Source of the DNA: Methylosinus sporium
GTDB lineage: Bacteria > Pseudomonadota > Alphaproteobacteria > Rhizobiales > Beijerinckiaceae
Assembly (NCBI RefSeq): GCF_003113265.1
Contig: NZ_PUIV01000032.1
Span: forward strand, 1 to 45,113
Reading direction: 5' to 3'
Length of the DNA: 45,113 nucleotides
The notes beneath the pieces are model-generated. The model was given only the letters and a program-made list of their open reading frames with translations. It made no database searches and was not told the DNA's origin. This document shows positions 34,208-44,192 of the stretch, piece after piece. A program made the translations under genes and the position numbers. Each line of letters opens with the position of its first letter. The first letter of the stretch is position 1.

Positions 34208-35521
34208 ATGCTTGAAGATTTTACACAATTTCACGACGCCGACCATAAGATAAAACTCGTCGACGAGGACGATCGGCGGAGCGAAGGGCGCGCATCCGGC
34301 AGGAAGCTCGGCTTCGACTTGCCGCTCGTGAGCATAATCATCACGAACTATAATTATGGACGCTTCTTGATCGAAGCGGTCGATTCGGCGCTCGCTCAGA
34401 CCTATCCTCGCATCGAATGCATCATCGTCGACGACGCGTCGACCGATGAAAGCGAGGTCATTCTCGCGACGATTCGACGGCGAAATCCGCAAGTCGAGAT
34501 CATTTCGCATAGAGCCAATCAGGGGCAGACGGCCGCTTTCGGCACCGGCTTCGCCGCCAGCTCCGGCGAATATGTCGTCTTTCTCGACGCCGACGACATC
34601 CTCCTCCCGACCTTCGTGGAAACGCATATCTTCGTGCATTTCTCACTACGGACGGCGGTCGGCTTCACCTCTTCCGATATGTTGCAATCCACCAAGGGCG
34701 GCGTGGTCAGAACGTCGTGGATCGCCTTTGGCGACTTCATCGCTTCAGGACGCGGCTTGCGAAAGGAGCGGCTGCGCCCCTTCGGCCTATCCTCCGGCCT
34801 CTGGCCGTTCGAAGAAGCGCCGCTGAACGATATCGAGTCGCGCATTCACTTCATCGACGCGCATGATTGGGAAAACTGGGTCTCCGCGCCGACCTCGGGC
34901 AATTGTTTCCGGCGCGACGCGCTGACATTGTTCCTCGGCGGCCGCACGTCCATGGATATGCGGTTCCACGGCGACACTTATCTGAATAAGGGCGTGAGGC
35001 TCGTGAGCGGCGTCGCGCTCATCGACGCCCCCCTCACCATTTATCGAATTCACGGCGGCAATGGATATGCGGGCCATGCCGAGCTTTGCGGCGTCCACAG
35101 CGCCGACCCCATGAAGGCGTTCAAGGCCGAATATGCGGCGTGGCGCGCCGTCGTGGATCGGCTGATCGACGAAGGCGACGCGCTGGCCGCGCGCCTCGGC
35201 TCGGATCGCTATGTCAGCGCCCTGCTCTGCCTGCAGAAATCCTATGCGGTACACCCCGACTTTCAGCAATATGAGAGCCTCGCGCGCTATATAGAGACGC
35301 GATTGGCGGCGCGCGCGGAGGCGATGCGCCTATGTCTCGGCGCGGATGGATTCGAGGAATTGTCGAGACGCATAAGACGCGCCCGCAAAGGCCAGATCGC
35401 TTCGAAAAGACGCGCTCCCCGGCCCTGGACGCGCCCTATAGCCGAATTTTGCCTGACTTTCGGACGCCTGCTGAGCCTACCGGAGCTGATAAAGCTCGGC
35501 GATCAGCTCTGGCATTTCTAA
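34208..35521 (+). CDS. Family 2 glycosyltransferase
   Basis: A 437-residue GT-A fold glycosyltransferase. VSIIITNYNYGRFLIEAVDS near residue 41, IIVDDASTDES near 70 and VVFLDADDILLPTF near 118 (with the DxD metal site) define family GT2. The C-terminal half carries TSGNCFRRDALTLFLGG and a lineage-specific extension to about residue 437. No membrane helices, so it acts in the cytosol on an unknown acceptor. It stands alone, apart from other polysaccharide genes, behind its own promoter. It might decorate surface glycans or glycosylate a protein; that is open. Confidence 0.88.
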   Translation: MLEDFTQFHDADHKIKLVDEDDRRSEGRASGRKLGFDLPLVSIIITNYNYGRFLIEAVDSALAQTYPRIECIIVDDASTDESEVILATIRRRNPQVEIISHRANQGQTAAFGTGFAASSGEYVVFLDADDILLPTFVETHIFVHFSLRTAVGFTSSDMLQSTKGGVVRTSWIAFGDFIASGRGLRKERLRPFGLSSGLWPFEEAPLNDIESRIHFIDAHDWENWVSAPTSGNCFRRDALTLFLGGRTSMDMRFHGDTYLNKGVRLVSGVALIDAPLTIYRIHGGNGYAGHAELCGVHSADPMKAFKAEYAAWRAVVDRLIDEGDALAARLGSDRYVSALLCLQKSYAVHPDFQQYESLARYIETRLAARAEAMRLCLGADGFEELSRRIRRARKGQIASKRRAPRPWTRPIAEFCLTFGRLLSLPELIKLGDQLWHF

Positions 35522-35987
35522 AAACCGACCCGGCGCAAACCCCGATTTGGGACGCCGGCCGCCACGCCGAGATTCACCTGCCTACTCCGGCCGAGTCGGA
35601 CGGCAAAATCCGATGGCGGCTGTAATGCTCGATTTTCATTGGCGCGCCGGTCGGGACAGAGATGCGAACGCTTATACGATTGAAATCAAGCTATAAAACT
35701 GTAGGCTGAGCTCGCTCGACCCAGGCCCCGAGTATCCGGTGCCTATCGCGCCGCTCCTCCTGGATCGGTCAGTCCAGCCGAACCGTTCGTCTCTCGCCGC
35801 CTCCAGATGCGCGGCGGGCTCGTAGAGCTCGGCGCATGGAAGCCGGCGTGCGGCGGAGAGGCGGCCGAGCGCTGCGAGGAAAGCATAGGATGGAACGACG
35901 CGAGCGCGTTGCGCGCCGCCGAGCGGTTCAGTCAAATTCCCATGGATGTCTCGCCCCGATCCGCGCCGGAAATCGTCGAAGCCGTAT
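35522..35987. other. Gene-poor stretch between glycosyltransferase and giant protease
   Basis: 466 nt. Small frames exist on both strands (for example minus 36004-35672 and plus 35807-36040) but lack ribosome sites and any family feature; the minus frame overlaps the end of the giant gene by 17 nt. No clear terminator seen. Confidence 0.35.
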
Positions 35988-38900
35988 TCAAACGAATCGT
36001 ACATCGCTCGCGGTCAGCGACGCCTTTGAAAGGCCGCTGAGGATGATGCTGTCGCCGAACACATCTGTGATCACCGCGGAGCCGGCGGCGTTGTCCGCCG
36101 TATGCGCCAACAATGCCTGCCAATCGGCGTTTTGATCGGCCGCGGTCAGGCCCGCGCCGAAAGCCGAGGCGTCGAACTGCAAGGTGTCGTGTCCTGTCCC
36201 GCCGCCGGCCACAAAGCCGTAGAGAATGTCCTGGCCCGCTCCGGGCGTAAAAATGAATGTCTCGTCGGTCAGACCGAAGGCCGTGATCGATTCGGACCCA
36301 TGCCCGCCGACTGTAAATGCGTTTCCGGCCGCCGTAGTCACGGTCGATCGTGTCTGAGAAAGCGTTATGGTCAGGTCATCGCCTTGCAGGAACAGGCCGC
36401 CGCTCCCGTCCGCATTATCGCGCGCGCCGCCCAATTCCACGCTGGATTGGTAATTGCCGCGCTTGTCGACGTTCCATATCAGGAACTGTTTTTCAGTCGA
36501 CTGCAGGGCGACTTCATAGCCGTTCGCCGTCGCCTCCGCGCCGACCAGCGACCACCCGGAGAACTGGCCCGGCGTCACGCCCGCGCCCTGATGCCGCAGG
36601 ACCGGCCCCGTCGTCGGATTCCCGGCGCCGTCCCTGCCGTAGAGCCAGTAATAGCCGCCGACCGTCACGAGGGCGACATTGCCGGCGTTTTCGATCACAT
36701 CGCTCGGCGAAATCGGCGCGCCGATATTGCCGTCGCCGTCGAGGTCGAAACTGAACTGCGTCTCATACGACCACAGACCTGGGTCGTTCGCCTCGACGCC
36801 CACATTGGAAACATAATTGCCGTCGGCGTCGACGCTCCAGATCGAAAACGACGTGAGAGCCGCATTCCGGAACGCCGCCAAATAGCCGCTCGCGGTTTGT
36901 TCCGCGGCGACTAGCGACCACCCGGAGAACTGACCCGGCGTCACGCCCGCGCCCTGATATCGCAGGACCGGCCCCGTCGTCGGATTTCCGGCGCCATCCC
37001 TGCCGTAGAGCCAGTAATAGCCGCTCACCATTACGAGAGCGACATTGCCGGTGTTTTCGATCACCCCGCTCGGCGAAATCGGCGCGCCGATCTTGCCGTC
37101 GCCGTCGAGGTCGAAACTGAGCTGCGTCTCATACGACCACAGGCCGGGGTCGTTCTCCGCGACGCCCACATGGGAAAGATAATTGCCGTCGGCGGCGACG
37201 CTCCAGATCGAAAACGACGTGAGATCCGCGCTCCAGAACGCTGTCACATAGCCGCTCGCGGTTTGCTCCGCGGCGACCAGCGACCATCCGGGGAACTGGC
37301 CCGGCGTCACGCCGGCGCCCTGATATCGCAGGACCGGCCCTGTCGTCGGATTCCCGGCGCCGTCCCTGCCGTAGAGCCAGTAATAACCGCTCACCGTCAC
37401 GAGGGCGACATTGCCGGTATTTTCGATCACCCCGCTCGGCGAAATCGGCGCGCCGATCCTGCCGTCGCCGTCGAGGTCGAAATCGAACTGCGTCTCGTAC
37501 GACCACAGACCCGGGTCGTTATCCTCGACGCCCACATTGGAAATATAATTGCCGTCGGCGTCGACGCTCCAGATCGAAAACGACGTGTGGTCCGCACTTC
37601 GGAACGCCGCCACATAACCGCTCGCCGTTTTTTCCGCGGCTGCCGGAGACCACCCGGAGAACTGGCCCGCAGTCACGGCGGCGCCCTGATATCGCAGGAG
37701 CGGCCCCCGCGTCGGATTCCCCCCGCCGTCCATGCCGTAGAGCCCGTAATAACCGCCTGCCGCCACGAGAGCGACATTGCCGGCGTTCTCGATCACGCCG
37801 CTCGGCGAAAGCGGCGCGCCGATCTTGCCGTCGCCGCCGAGATCGAAATTGAACTGCGTCTCATACGACCACAGACGAGGGTCGTTCTTCTCGATGTCCA
37901 CACTGGTGACGTAATTGCCGCCGGCGTCGACGCTCCAGATCGAATACGACGCGGCGTCCGCACTCCGGAGCGCCGCCACATAACCGCTCGCCGTTTGCGC
38001 CGCGGCTACCGGCGACCACCCCGAGAACTGGCCCGCAGTCACGGCGCCGCCCTGATATCGCAGAAGCGGCCCCGTCGTCGGATTTCCCGAGCCGTCCTTG
38101 CCGTAGAGCCCGTAATTATTGCCTGCCGCCACGAGAGCGATGTTGCCGGCGTTCTCGATCACGCCGCTCGGCGCATCGGCGAGCGTGGCGAGGGCGGCGA
38201 TCGCGGATGCTCCAATTTGCGACCCGTCGGAGAAGGTGAGTTTCGTAAGCTGCGCATATGCACCGGCGAACCAGTCGCGGACAGCGACTCGACTCTCGGC
38301 GCCGATCACGGTGATGACGAGATCATTGCCGGACCGCATGAACCGGAGGTCGAATAGAGAAACGCCACCGCCCATAGCGAGCTCGCCGCTCGGCCCGGCA
38401 TTCGTGGCGACGCCGTTGACGATGACGTCCTGGCCGCCCTTCGCGTCGAATTCATAAGTGTCGTAGCCGCCGCCGCCAGTCAGGATGTCATTGCCTTGGC
38501 CGCCGTCCAGTGCGTCATTGCCTGCGCCGCCGAAGAACTGATCGTTCCCCCGGCCTCCATCGAGCTCGTCTCCAAACGCATTGGCGATCAGAACGTCATT
38601 GCCGTCGCCGCCAAAGCCCTTGCCGAGGTTTCCGTTTACCGTCACCGTCTTGCCGTCAATCAACGAGTCAGACGTGCCGGCGCGCAGATCGATGACGTTG
38701 TCGCCGGTCGCCGCAGCGGCATTGAAGCTGTCTGTGCCGGTCACCGGCGTAATGCTGGCGCCGCCCCCATATTCGTCAGTGAAAATCCACTGCTGTGGAT
38801 CAGAAGCGCTCGATCCGACGAAGCGGATGCTCCAATTGGCCGCAGGCGCCACCTCCTGACCTGTCGAATTGCGAACGATCCGAAGCACCCAAGGATCGCT

Positions 38901-41900
38901 GCCCGGGTCCTCGCCGCGATACTTCACCGAGCCGTACACGAACTGGAGATGTCGGTGCCCGTCTGCGCTGGTGACATAGGCCGCATTCGTCGGGACTGAT
39001 TGCTCGCCGTCCAGCAAGACTGACGCTTGGCTATCGACGTAATTGTAATTGGTGAGGCTGTAGACCGTTCCATACCAGTTCAGCGTCGAAACAGTCGGAT
39101 GGATGGGTTCGAGGATGACCTTGATATCGTTCAGCGGATAGGCGTCGACGTCAAGATCGACGTAGGCCTCGACATGTTCGACATGCATGCCGGACACTGA
39201 GGGAGCGTATGAAATAGGGAAAATATTGGTGTAGGTGAAAGACGCGCCGCTGGAATTAATGACGACATGCGCGCCGTTCCCTACGGTCGCCGTTTGGCTG
39301 CCGGCCCAACTAGTCGTCATCAAATTGCTGATGGTCTTCTGGCCCTGCCAGGTCTCGGCCAAGCGCACGGCGGCGCGTGCGTCGACCTCGCCAAATCCGT
39401 AGTCGCGGCTGTAGTGGAGCCCGCCGCCGTTCCAGTTCTTGGCGAGATTGGTCTGCCAAGATGTCGTCGGATCATTCACCTTGCGGGCGGAATAGGCGAG
39501 GATGTCCTGCACGTCGCGATAGCCGAGGTTTGGATTCGCCTCCAGCATCAGGGCCGCGATACCCGAGACGATCGGCGTCGCGAAGGACGTGCCTTCGGCA
39601 GTGGCGTAATCGCTGCCGAACACCGTGCCTGTCGAGCTCGTCACGAGTTCGCCGGTCGAAGTGATGTTCGAGCCTGGCGCCGATACGAGAATTGTCTCTC
39701 CTCGCGTGCTGAATGGGTTGGGACCGATCGTCAGAGATGCAAGATCGGTTTTGGCGTTGATCCCGGCGACCGTGATTCCATAAAGCGAATTGGTCTCGTT
39801 CAGATCGTTTGTGTTGCGGGTCGTCCGGTCATTGCCGGCGGCGAAGACCAATATCGTCCCCTTGCCGCCGCGTCCCAGGTTGACCGCGTCGAGATAGGCG
39901 CCTTCATAATCTGGATATTTGAGGAAGCTGTCCGCGAAGGCGGGAGCGATATTCCAACTGTTATTAACGACATCGTAGTTCTTCCACAGACGCAGATTGT
40001 TCAGATTGGCGCTGCTGTCGGTGGGAATGGCGATAGAACTGATGTTCGCATTATAGGCCACGCCCACGACCCCCCTGCCGTCGCGCGCGGCGCCGATGAC
40101 GCCGGCGACCAGAGTCGCATGGGAGCCATATTTTTCGACGCCAGTATTGCCGTTGACCTTGGTCGAATCCCCGGCGTTGGCGGCAAGGTCTTGATGCGTC
40201 AGGTCGGCATTGCCGGATGGATCGAAGACCGCAACGCGGACGCCCGCGCCCGTGTAGTCCTTCCACACAGGCAGGATATTCGTCTCGGGCAAATACCATT
40301 GCTGATCGAACAGCTCCTCGGTCGGCTGGTCGGGCGTGTTGAGATAGACCGTGCCGGTCACTTCGGCCGTATTGGTCGTGCCGACCTGCTGCACGAGCGC
40401 GCCGGTCTTTCCGGCGCTGTCCGAAATATGATACTTGAATTTCATCACGCCGGTGAAGCCGGCCGTGGGCGTGAAGGTGATCGCGCCGCCGTCGGCGCTG
40501 AGCGCCGCCACGCCGCCCACCACAGCGCCGCTCGCGCCCCGCGCGATCGCATTGCCGTTCACATCGAGAAGCTCGCGAATCGACAGCGACAGGCCGGCGT
40601 AATTCTTGTCATTGCCGAGAAGGTTCGCGGCGGCGATCACATAAGGGCCGGGGCCGGACACCTCGACCCGATCGTTCACCGGCATGCCATAGCCGTAATT
40701 GGGCAGGCTGGCGTTCACCGGAATCTGGCTGATGTCGGCGAATTCGAGCGCCGAAATATCCTTCAGAGTGTCGGTTCCGTCGCGCCCCGCCTGGCTGTCC
40801 GCGATGGTGAAGGTCCCGTCGGCGTTGCGCGTGAAGCTGTATTCGGAGAAAGAGCCGCGATAGCGCGCCACCGTATAGCCGCCGGTTCCGATCAAGAGGT
40901 CATTGCCCTCGTCGCCCTCGAGCATATTGGCGCCGCTCGTCCCCGAGACGGCGCCGCCGACCAGCGTGTCGTCGCCGCCTTCGCCGAACACGAGATCGTC
41001 GCCATCCCCGCCGAAGATCAGATCGCGGCCGTCGCCGCCGCGCAGAATGTCATTGCCGCGTCCGCCGTCGATATAGTCGTCACCAGCCCCGCCGCCGATC
41101 GCGTCATTGGCGATCCCGCCGATGAGAATGTCATTTCCTCCGGCGCCGTCGAGAAAGGCGTTGGCGGTCATGCCCGAGGCGTTGAGCACATCGTCGCCGA
41201 TATCGCCGATCGCCTCCTCCACATGCGCCGCGGCGAGATCGAGCGTCACGCCGCGCGTGTCGTTCACCTTGACGATGTCGAAGCCGCCGCCGCCGTCTAT
41301 ATTGGCCTGCGCCGTGGCGGCGTTGATGATCAGCACGTCATTGCCCGCGCCGCCCCTCAGCGTCAGCGAGCCGCTGCCGCCGCCCAGCCAATAGGAGCGC
41401 GTATCCGTCGCGTCGACCAGGAAGCTGTCATTGCCCGTCGTCGAATAAAAGGCGTTGGGATGGGTTCCGTCGGCGAGCGTGAAGCTCGAGGCGTCGAGCG
41501 AATGGCCGGCGCCGTCCGTCACCACATAGGAGGTGACGCTCGCCGAGCCTTCGGATTTGATCACAGTCGCGCCGCCGAGATTGCTGGTGGTGATCGCCGC
41601 GCCTTCGACCTGAAAATCGACGCTCGCCACCTGTCCGGTCGTCCCGTCGGTCTTGGCGAATGTGGTGCGGTTCAATATGTCGTTGCCGGCGATGTTCTCG
41701 CCCTTGTTTCCGGCCCCGGCGAGGCTGATCGAGGCGACGCCGAGCTCGCCGAGCGTCTTCAACTCGCCGGCGTCGGTTTTAGCGTCGTGATTCGCGTCGA
41801 CCCACACGCGCAGATCGTCGAAATAGAGACGGCCGGTCGCCGCATTGGTGAGCGACGTCGCGCGTGAGAAGCTGGTCGCGCCCGGCTGCGCGAGGCTGGC

Positions 41901-44165
41901 GAGGGCGGCTATGCCATCGGCGAAACTTCCGCCGTTGTAATGGACGGAGATGGTTTCCTTGATGCTGTCGATCTTGCCGTTGCCGTCGAGATCGAGCGCG
42001 AGAATTCCGTCGTGATCGGCGACCCATCCGGTCTGATGCAGCTTGCCGTCGCCGAGCGTGTCGAAGAAGATGTTGGTCTCGATCCAGCTGGTCAGCTCGA
42101 TTCCGTCGCCGTCGAGATCGAGCACGAGAGGATCGATGTTTTGCAGCGTTGTGGCTTGCGCCTCGAGCGCGCTGTAGCGGAATGCTGTGAGATAGTAATT
42201 CGGCGTGCCGACGATTTCCGGCGTGCTGACATAGGCGTCGCCGTTGTTGTCGATTCGCTGCGCGAAATCATCGAAAGCCGCTTGCACGGTCTGGCGGGCC
42301 CAATTGACATTGCCGGTCACGAGATAGTTCTGCGCGACGGGAAGATAGCCATTGGCGTTGATATTGGGCGTCGCCGCATGGAAGGCGCCGGAGGCGAAGC
42401 CGAGCCCGCCGGGCGCATCGGGCCGCGGTTCGACGACCGCCGGGTTCTGCTGCGCCGGCGCGCCGGTGGACCAATTGCCGCCGCCGACGTCGAGATGGGA
42501 GTTGTCGGCCGCGCCGGAAGGGATGGAAACGCCCACTTGTGTGTTGACGGAGGTTTGTAGAGCCGTCGCTGCCGCTGCCACATCGGCTGGCGTTGCCGTC
42601 GTCCCATGCGAGGCTATTGGCGATGGGACAAAAGTGCTCCGTCCGAGCGAAGTTAGCGCGCCAGTCATCGGATCGAGAACATATTGCGCGAGCACACTGC
42701 CAGCGCTCGTTGCTGTCACGACCTCACCGATGATTATTGATCCGGTCGGCGCTTGCCGCACCGAGCCGAGCACGCCAGCGCTCCATGTCCGTAGCACCTG
42801 ATTCGACGCATTCGTCAGCGTGGCTGAGCTGTCGGGGTTGATTCGCAACACATCACTCGTTCCGACAGCAAAACTGTAGCTGCCGCCTGCGTTGAGACGC
42901 AATGCGCCTTGACCGAGCCCGGAAAGTGAGCCGAGCGACAATGTATTCGGCTTGGTGACGATTGTACCGTCGCCCGAGCGCTGCTCGAAGATGAGCGACA
43001 GGGCCTCATCCGTTGTGAACTCCGCCAGAGCCCTCGAATTCTGGAGCCACGAACCGCTGATATTGAGTCCAGATGAATCCAGTTCCGCGCTGCTGCCCGC
43101 TGCGGCACTGAACACCGATGTCCCGCCAACATTCAAATCGTATTCACCGGCCGGGTTCAGACCTAAAATGCTGCGACCACTAAGGATAACAGCCAGCCTT
43201 CCCGCTGCGGCTGTACTGATTCCAAATTCGGCTTCAGCGCTAATCGTTCCCAGCACGCCAAATGCGCTAGTTCCCACAGTGGTGATGTCGGACACGACAT
43301 CGAAATGCACGAACCAATTATTCCCCGACGCATCCGAAGCGCCGGCCAGAGTGAGGCCCGTGCCATCGGTCGAGCCATATTGAACGCCGTCCAAAGGATT
43401 GGATGGGAGAGGACCGATCGTCGGGTTGTTTATGACGTCCTGCAATATTTGAAAATTGGATGGATCGAGCACGAAAGGACCACCGTCCCCTCCGCTGGGA
43501 TTGGGCAAAGGCTGCTGTCCGGCGGAAGACTCCGGATGCTTCTTGGCGAATTCCCCGGCGCCTTGTTTGAAATAGGTCGTCAGCAACGCCGATCGAACGT
43601 CGAGGGGGGCAGCTGTAAACTCAGAGCCGAAGATTCGGGTGTAATCGGCGACGCCGTCCTTCAGGACCAAGACTGCGAACGCGAACGTCGCGTTGCTGGA
43701 GAGGCTGGTGAGATCCCTGGCCAACAGTTGGTAGTCATTCTCATATTGTCTCAGGTTGAGAGGGTCGTTGGCATAGGTCGGGTCAGCCAAATAGCGCTGT
43801 AGTTGGAGAATGGCCTGCCCGAGGTTGATGTTTCCCGGGCCAAGATCGTTAGCAGTAGGGCTTATTATCTTTTGAGGATTGCTGGGCTTTACACCCGAAA
43901 CAATGTCTGGCCGGCGCGCAGAAAAGTCGTTCAAAATCTGAAGATGGCTGAAAGTTGATGCGTTCCAATCCAAAAGCGTTTGGGCCGCGGCCCCGATATC
44001 GAGGCCTTCAACATATACGTTCCGCATTTCTTCGCTGACTGCGCCCGCAAGAGCAGTCGACGGAACGCCGAGCAATTGGGCGTACGACTTTATGGCGGCC
44101 CCGTGTTTGGCGAGGTAATCGCGGATGAACGGCGTAATGGGAGTAACTCTCAGAGTAGATGCCAT
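35988..44165 (-). CDS. Giant RTX/subtilisin modular secreted protein, 2725 aa
   Basis: A 2725-residue modular protein. In order: a mostly helical N-terminal region (1 to about 260); a Gly/Ser-rich beta region; EF-hand-like loops (LDLDGDGIEL near 680, LDLDGNGKID near 723); RTX block 1 (about 920-1105, GGxGxD repeats); a cadherin-like domain (about 1160-1280); a subtilisin S8 domain with FDPSGN (Asp1315), GSHATLVAG (His1349), FAAGNDRT (Asn1445) and GTSFATPIVSG (Ser1527); a P-domain-like beta region (about 1610-1800); RTX block 2 (about 1805-1920); five Trp-rich 122-residue repeats (about 2000-2580); and an RTX-type C-terminal region ending in SLTASDVRFV-like ASDVRFV. No N-terminal signal is present, so type I secretion is expected. 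No transporter genes are nearby. The ATG at 44165 follows GAAGGGGAGCCGTT. It is preceded by a small membrane gene. Confidence 0.92.
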   Translation of the reverse strand: MASTLRVTPITPFIRDYLAKHGAAIKSYAQLLGVPSTALAGAVSEEMRNVYVEGLDIGAAAQTLLDWNASTFSHLQILNDFSARRPDIVSGVKPSNPQKIISPTANDLGPGNINLGQAILQLQRYLADPTYANDPLNLRQYENDYQLLARDLTSLSSNATFAFAVLVLKDGVADYTRIFGSEFTAAPLDVRSALLTTYFKQGAGEFAKKHPESSAGQQPLPNPSGGDGGPFVLDPSNFQILQDVINNPTIGPLPSNPLDGVQYGSTDGTGLTLAGASDASGNNWFVHFDVVSDITTVGTSAFGVLGTISAEAEFGISTAAAGRLAVILSGRSILGLNPAGEYDLNVGGTSVFSAAAGSSAELDSSGLNISGSWLQNSRALAEFTTDEALSLIFEQRSGDGTIVTKPNTLSLGSLSGLGQGALRLNAGGSYSFAVGTSDVLRINPDSSATLTNASNQVLRTWSAGVLGSVRQAPTGSIIIGEVVTATSAGSVLAQYVLDPMTGALTSLGRSTFVPSPIASHGTTATPADVAAAATALQTSVNTQVGVSIPSGAADNSHLDVGGGNWSTGAPAQQNPAVVEPRPDAPGGLGFASGAFHAATPNINANGYLPVAQNYLVTGNVNWARQTVQAAFDDFAQRIDNNGDAYVSTPEIVGTPNYYLTAFRYSALEAQATTLQNIDPLVLDLDGDGIELTSWIETNIFFDTLGDGKLHQTGWVADHDGILALDLDGNGKIDSIKETISVHYNGGSFADGIAALASLAQPGATSFSRATSLTNAATGRLYFDDLRVWVDANHDAKTDAGELKTLGELGVASISLAGAGNKGENIAGNDILNRTTFAKTDGTTGQVASVDFQVEGAAITTSNLGGATVIKSEGSASVTSYVVTDGAGHSLDASSFTLADGTHPNAFYSTTGNDSFLVDATDTRSYWLGGGSGSLTLRGGAGNDVLIINAATAQANIDGGGGFDIVKVNDTRGVTLDLAAAHVEEAIGDIGDDVLNASGMTANAFLDGAGGNDILIGGIANDAIGGGAGDDYIDGGRGNDILRGGDGRDLIFGGDGDDLVFGEGGDDTLVGGAVSGTSGANMLEGDEGNDLLIGTGGYTVARYRGSFSEYSFTRNADGTFTIADSQAGRDGTDTLKDISALEFADISQIPVNASLPNYGYGMPVNDRVEVSGPGPYVIAAANLLGNDKNYAGLSLSIRELLDVNGNAIARGASGAVVGGVAALSADGGAITFTPTAGFTGVMKFKYHISDSAGKTGALVQQVGTTNTAEVTGTVYLNTPDQPTEELFDQQWYLPETNILPVWKDYTGAGVRVAVFDPSGNADLTHQDLAANAGDSTKVNGNTGVEKYGSHATLVAGVIGAARDGRGVVGVAYNANISSIAIPTDSSANLNNLRLWKNYDVVNNSWNIAPAFADSFLKYPDYEGAYLDAVNLGRGGKGTILVFAAGNDRTTRNTNDLNETNSLYGITVAGINAKTDLASLTIGPNPFSTRGETILVSAPGSNITSTGELVTSSTGTVFGSDYATAEGTSFATPIVSGIAALMLEANPNLGYRDVQDILAYSARKVNDPTTSWQTNLAKNWNGGGLHYSRDYGFGEVDARAAVRLAETWQGQKTISNLMTTSWAGSQTATVGNGAHVVINSSGASFTYTNIFPISYAPSVSGMHVEHVEAYVDLDVDAYPLNDIKVILEPIHPTVSTLNWYGTVYSLTNYNYVDSQASVLLDGEQSVPTNAAYVTSADGHRHLQFVYGSVKYRGEDPGSDPWVLRIVRNSTGQEVAPAANWSIRFVGSSASDPQQWIFTDEYGGGASITPVTGTDSFNAAAATGDNVIDLRAGTSDSLIDGKTVTVNGNLGKGFGGDGNDVLIANAFGDELDGGRGNDQFFGGAGNDALDGGQGNDILTGGGGYDTYEFDAKGGQDVIVNGVATNAGPSGELAMGGGVSLFDLRFMRSGNDLVITVIGAESRVAVRDWFAGAYAQLTKLTFSDGSQIGASAIAALATLADAPSGVIENAGNIALVAAGNNYGLYGKDGSGNPTTGPLLRYQGGAVTAGQFSGWSPVAAAQTASGYVAALRSADAASYSIWSVDAGGNYVTSVDIEKNDPRLWSYETQFNFDLGGDGKIGAPLSPSGVIENAGNVALVAAGGYYGLYGMDGGGNPTRGPLLRYQGAAVTAGQFSGWSPAAAEKTASGYVAAFRSADHTSFSIWSVDADGNYISNVGVEDNDPGLWSYETQFDFDLDGDGRIGAPISPSGVIENTGNVALVTVSGYYWLYGRDGAGNPTTGPVLRYQGAGVTPGQFPGWSLVAAEQTASGYVTAFWSADLTSFSIWSVAADGNYLSHVGVAENDPGLWSYETQLSFDLDGDGKIGAPISPSGVIENTGNVALVMVSGYYWLYGRDGAGNPTTGPVLRYQGAGVTPGQFSGWSLVAAEQTASGYLAAFRNAALTSFSIWSVDADGNYVSNVGVEANDPGLWSYETQFSFDLDGDGNIGAPISPSDVIENAGNVALVTVGGYYWLYGRDGAGNPTTGPVLRHQGAGVTPGQFSGWSLVGAEATANGYEVALQSTEKQFLIWNVDKRGNYQSSVELGGARDNADGSGGLFLQGDDLTITLSQTRSTVTTAAGNAFTVGGHGSESITAFGLTDETFIFTPGAGQDILYGFVAGGGTGHDTLQFDASAFGAGLTAADQNADWQALLAHTADNAAGSAVITDVFGDSIILSGLSKASLTASDVRFV
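36420..38160 (-). repeat. Five tandem 366-nt (122-aa) units inside the giant gene
   Basis: The landmark TCGATCAC recurs at 36691, 37057, 37423, 37789 and 38155, an exact 366-nt period. Each protein unit carries VIENAGNVALV, YYWLYGRDGAGNPTTGP, QFSGWS, SIWSVDADGNY and LWSYET and (in four) ends in a calcium-loop-like FDLDGDGKIGAP. The fifth, C-terminal unit lacks that end. Units are very similar in DNA, so recent duplication or gene conversion is likely. Confidence 0.92.
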
Positions 44166-44192
44166 AACGGCTCCCCTTCAGGCTTGTTTAGG

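Noticed and set aside
35672..36004. A 110-codon minus-strand ORF overlapping the 3' end of the giant gene
   Set aside because: No ribosome site beyond coding DNA and no recognisable family; kept only as a remark in the gap entry.
36420..38160. Regular repeats as a possible CRISPR array
   Set aside because: The period is 366 nt, the units are coding and contiguous, and there are no short repeats with unique spacers.
39267..41867. An 866-codon plus-strand ORF inside the giant gene
   Set aside because: It is antisense to the RTX and protease domains; its repetitive Arg/Ile/Ala composition mirrors the repeats on the coding strand.
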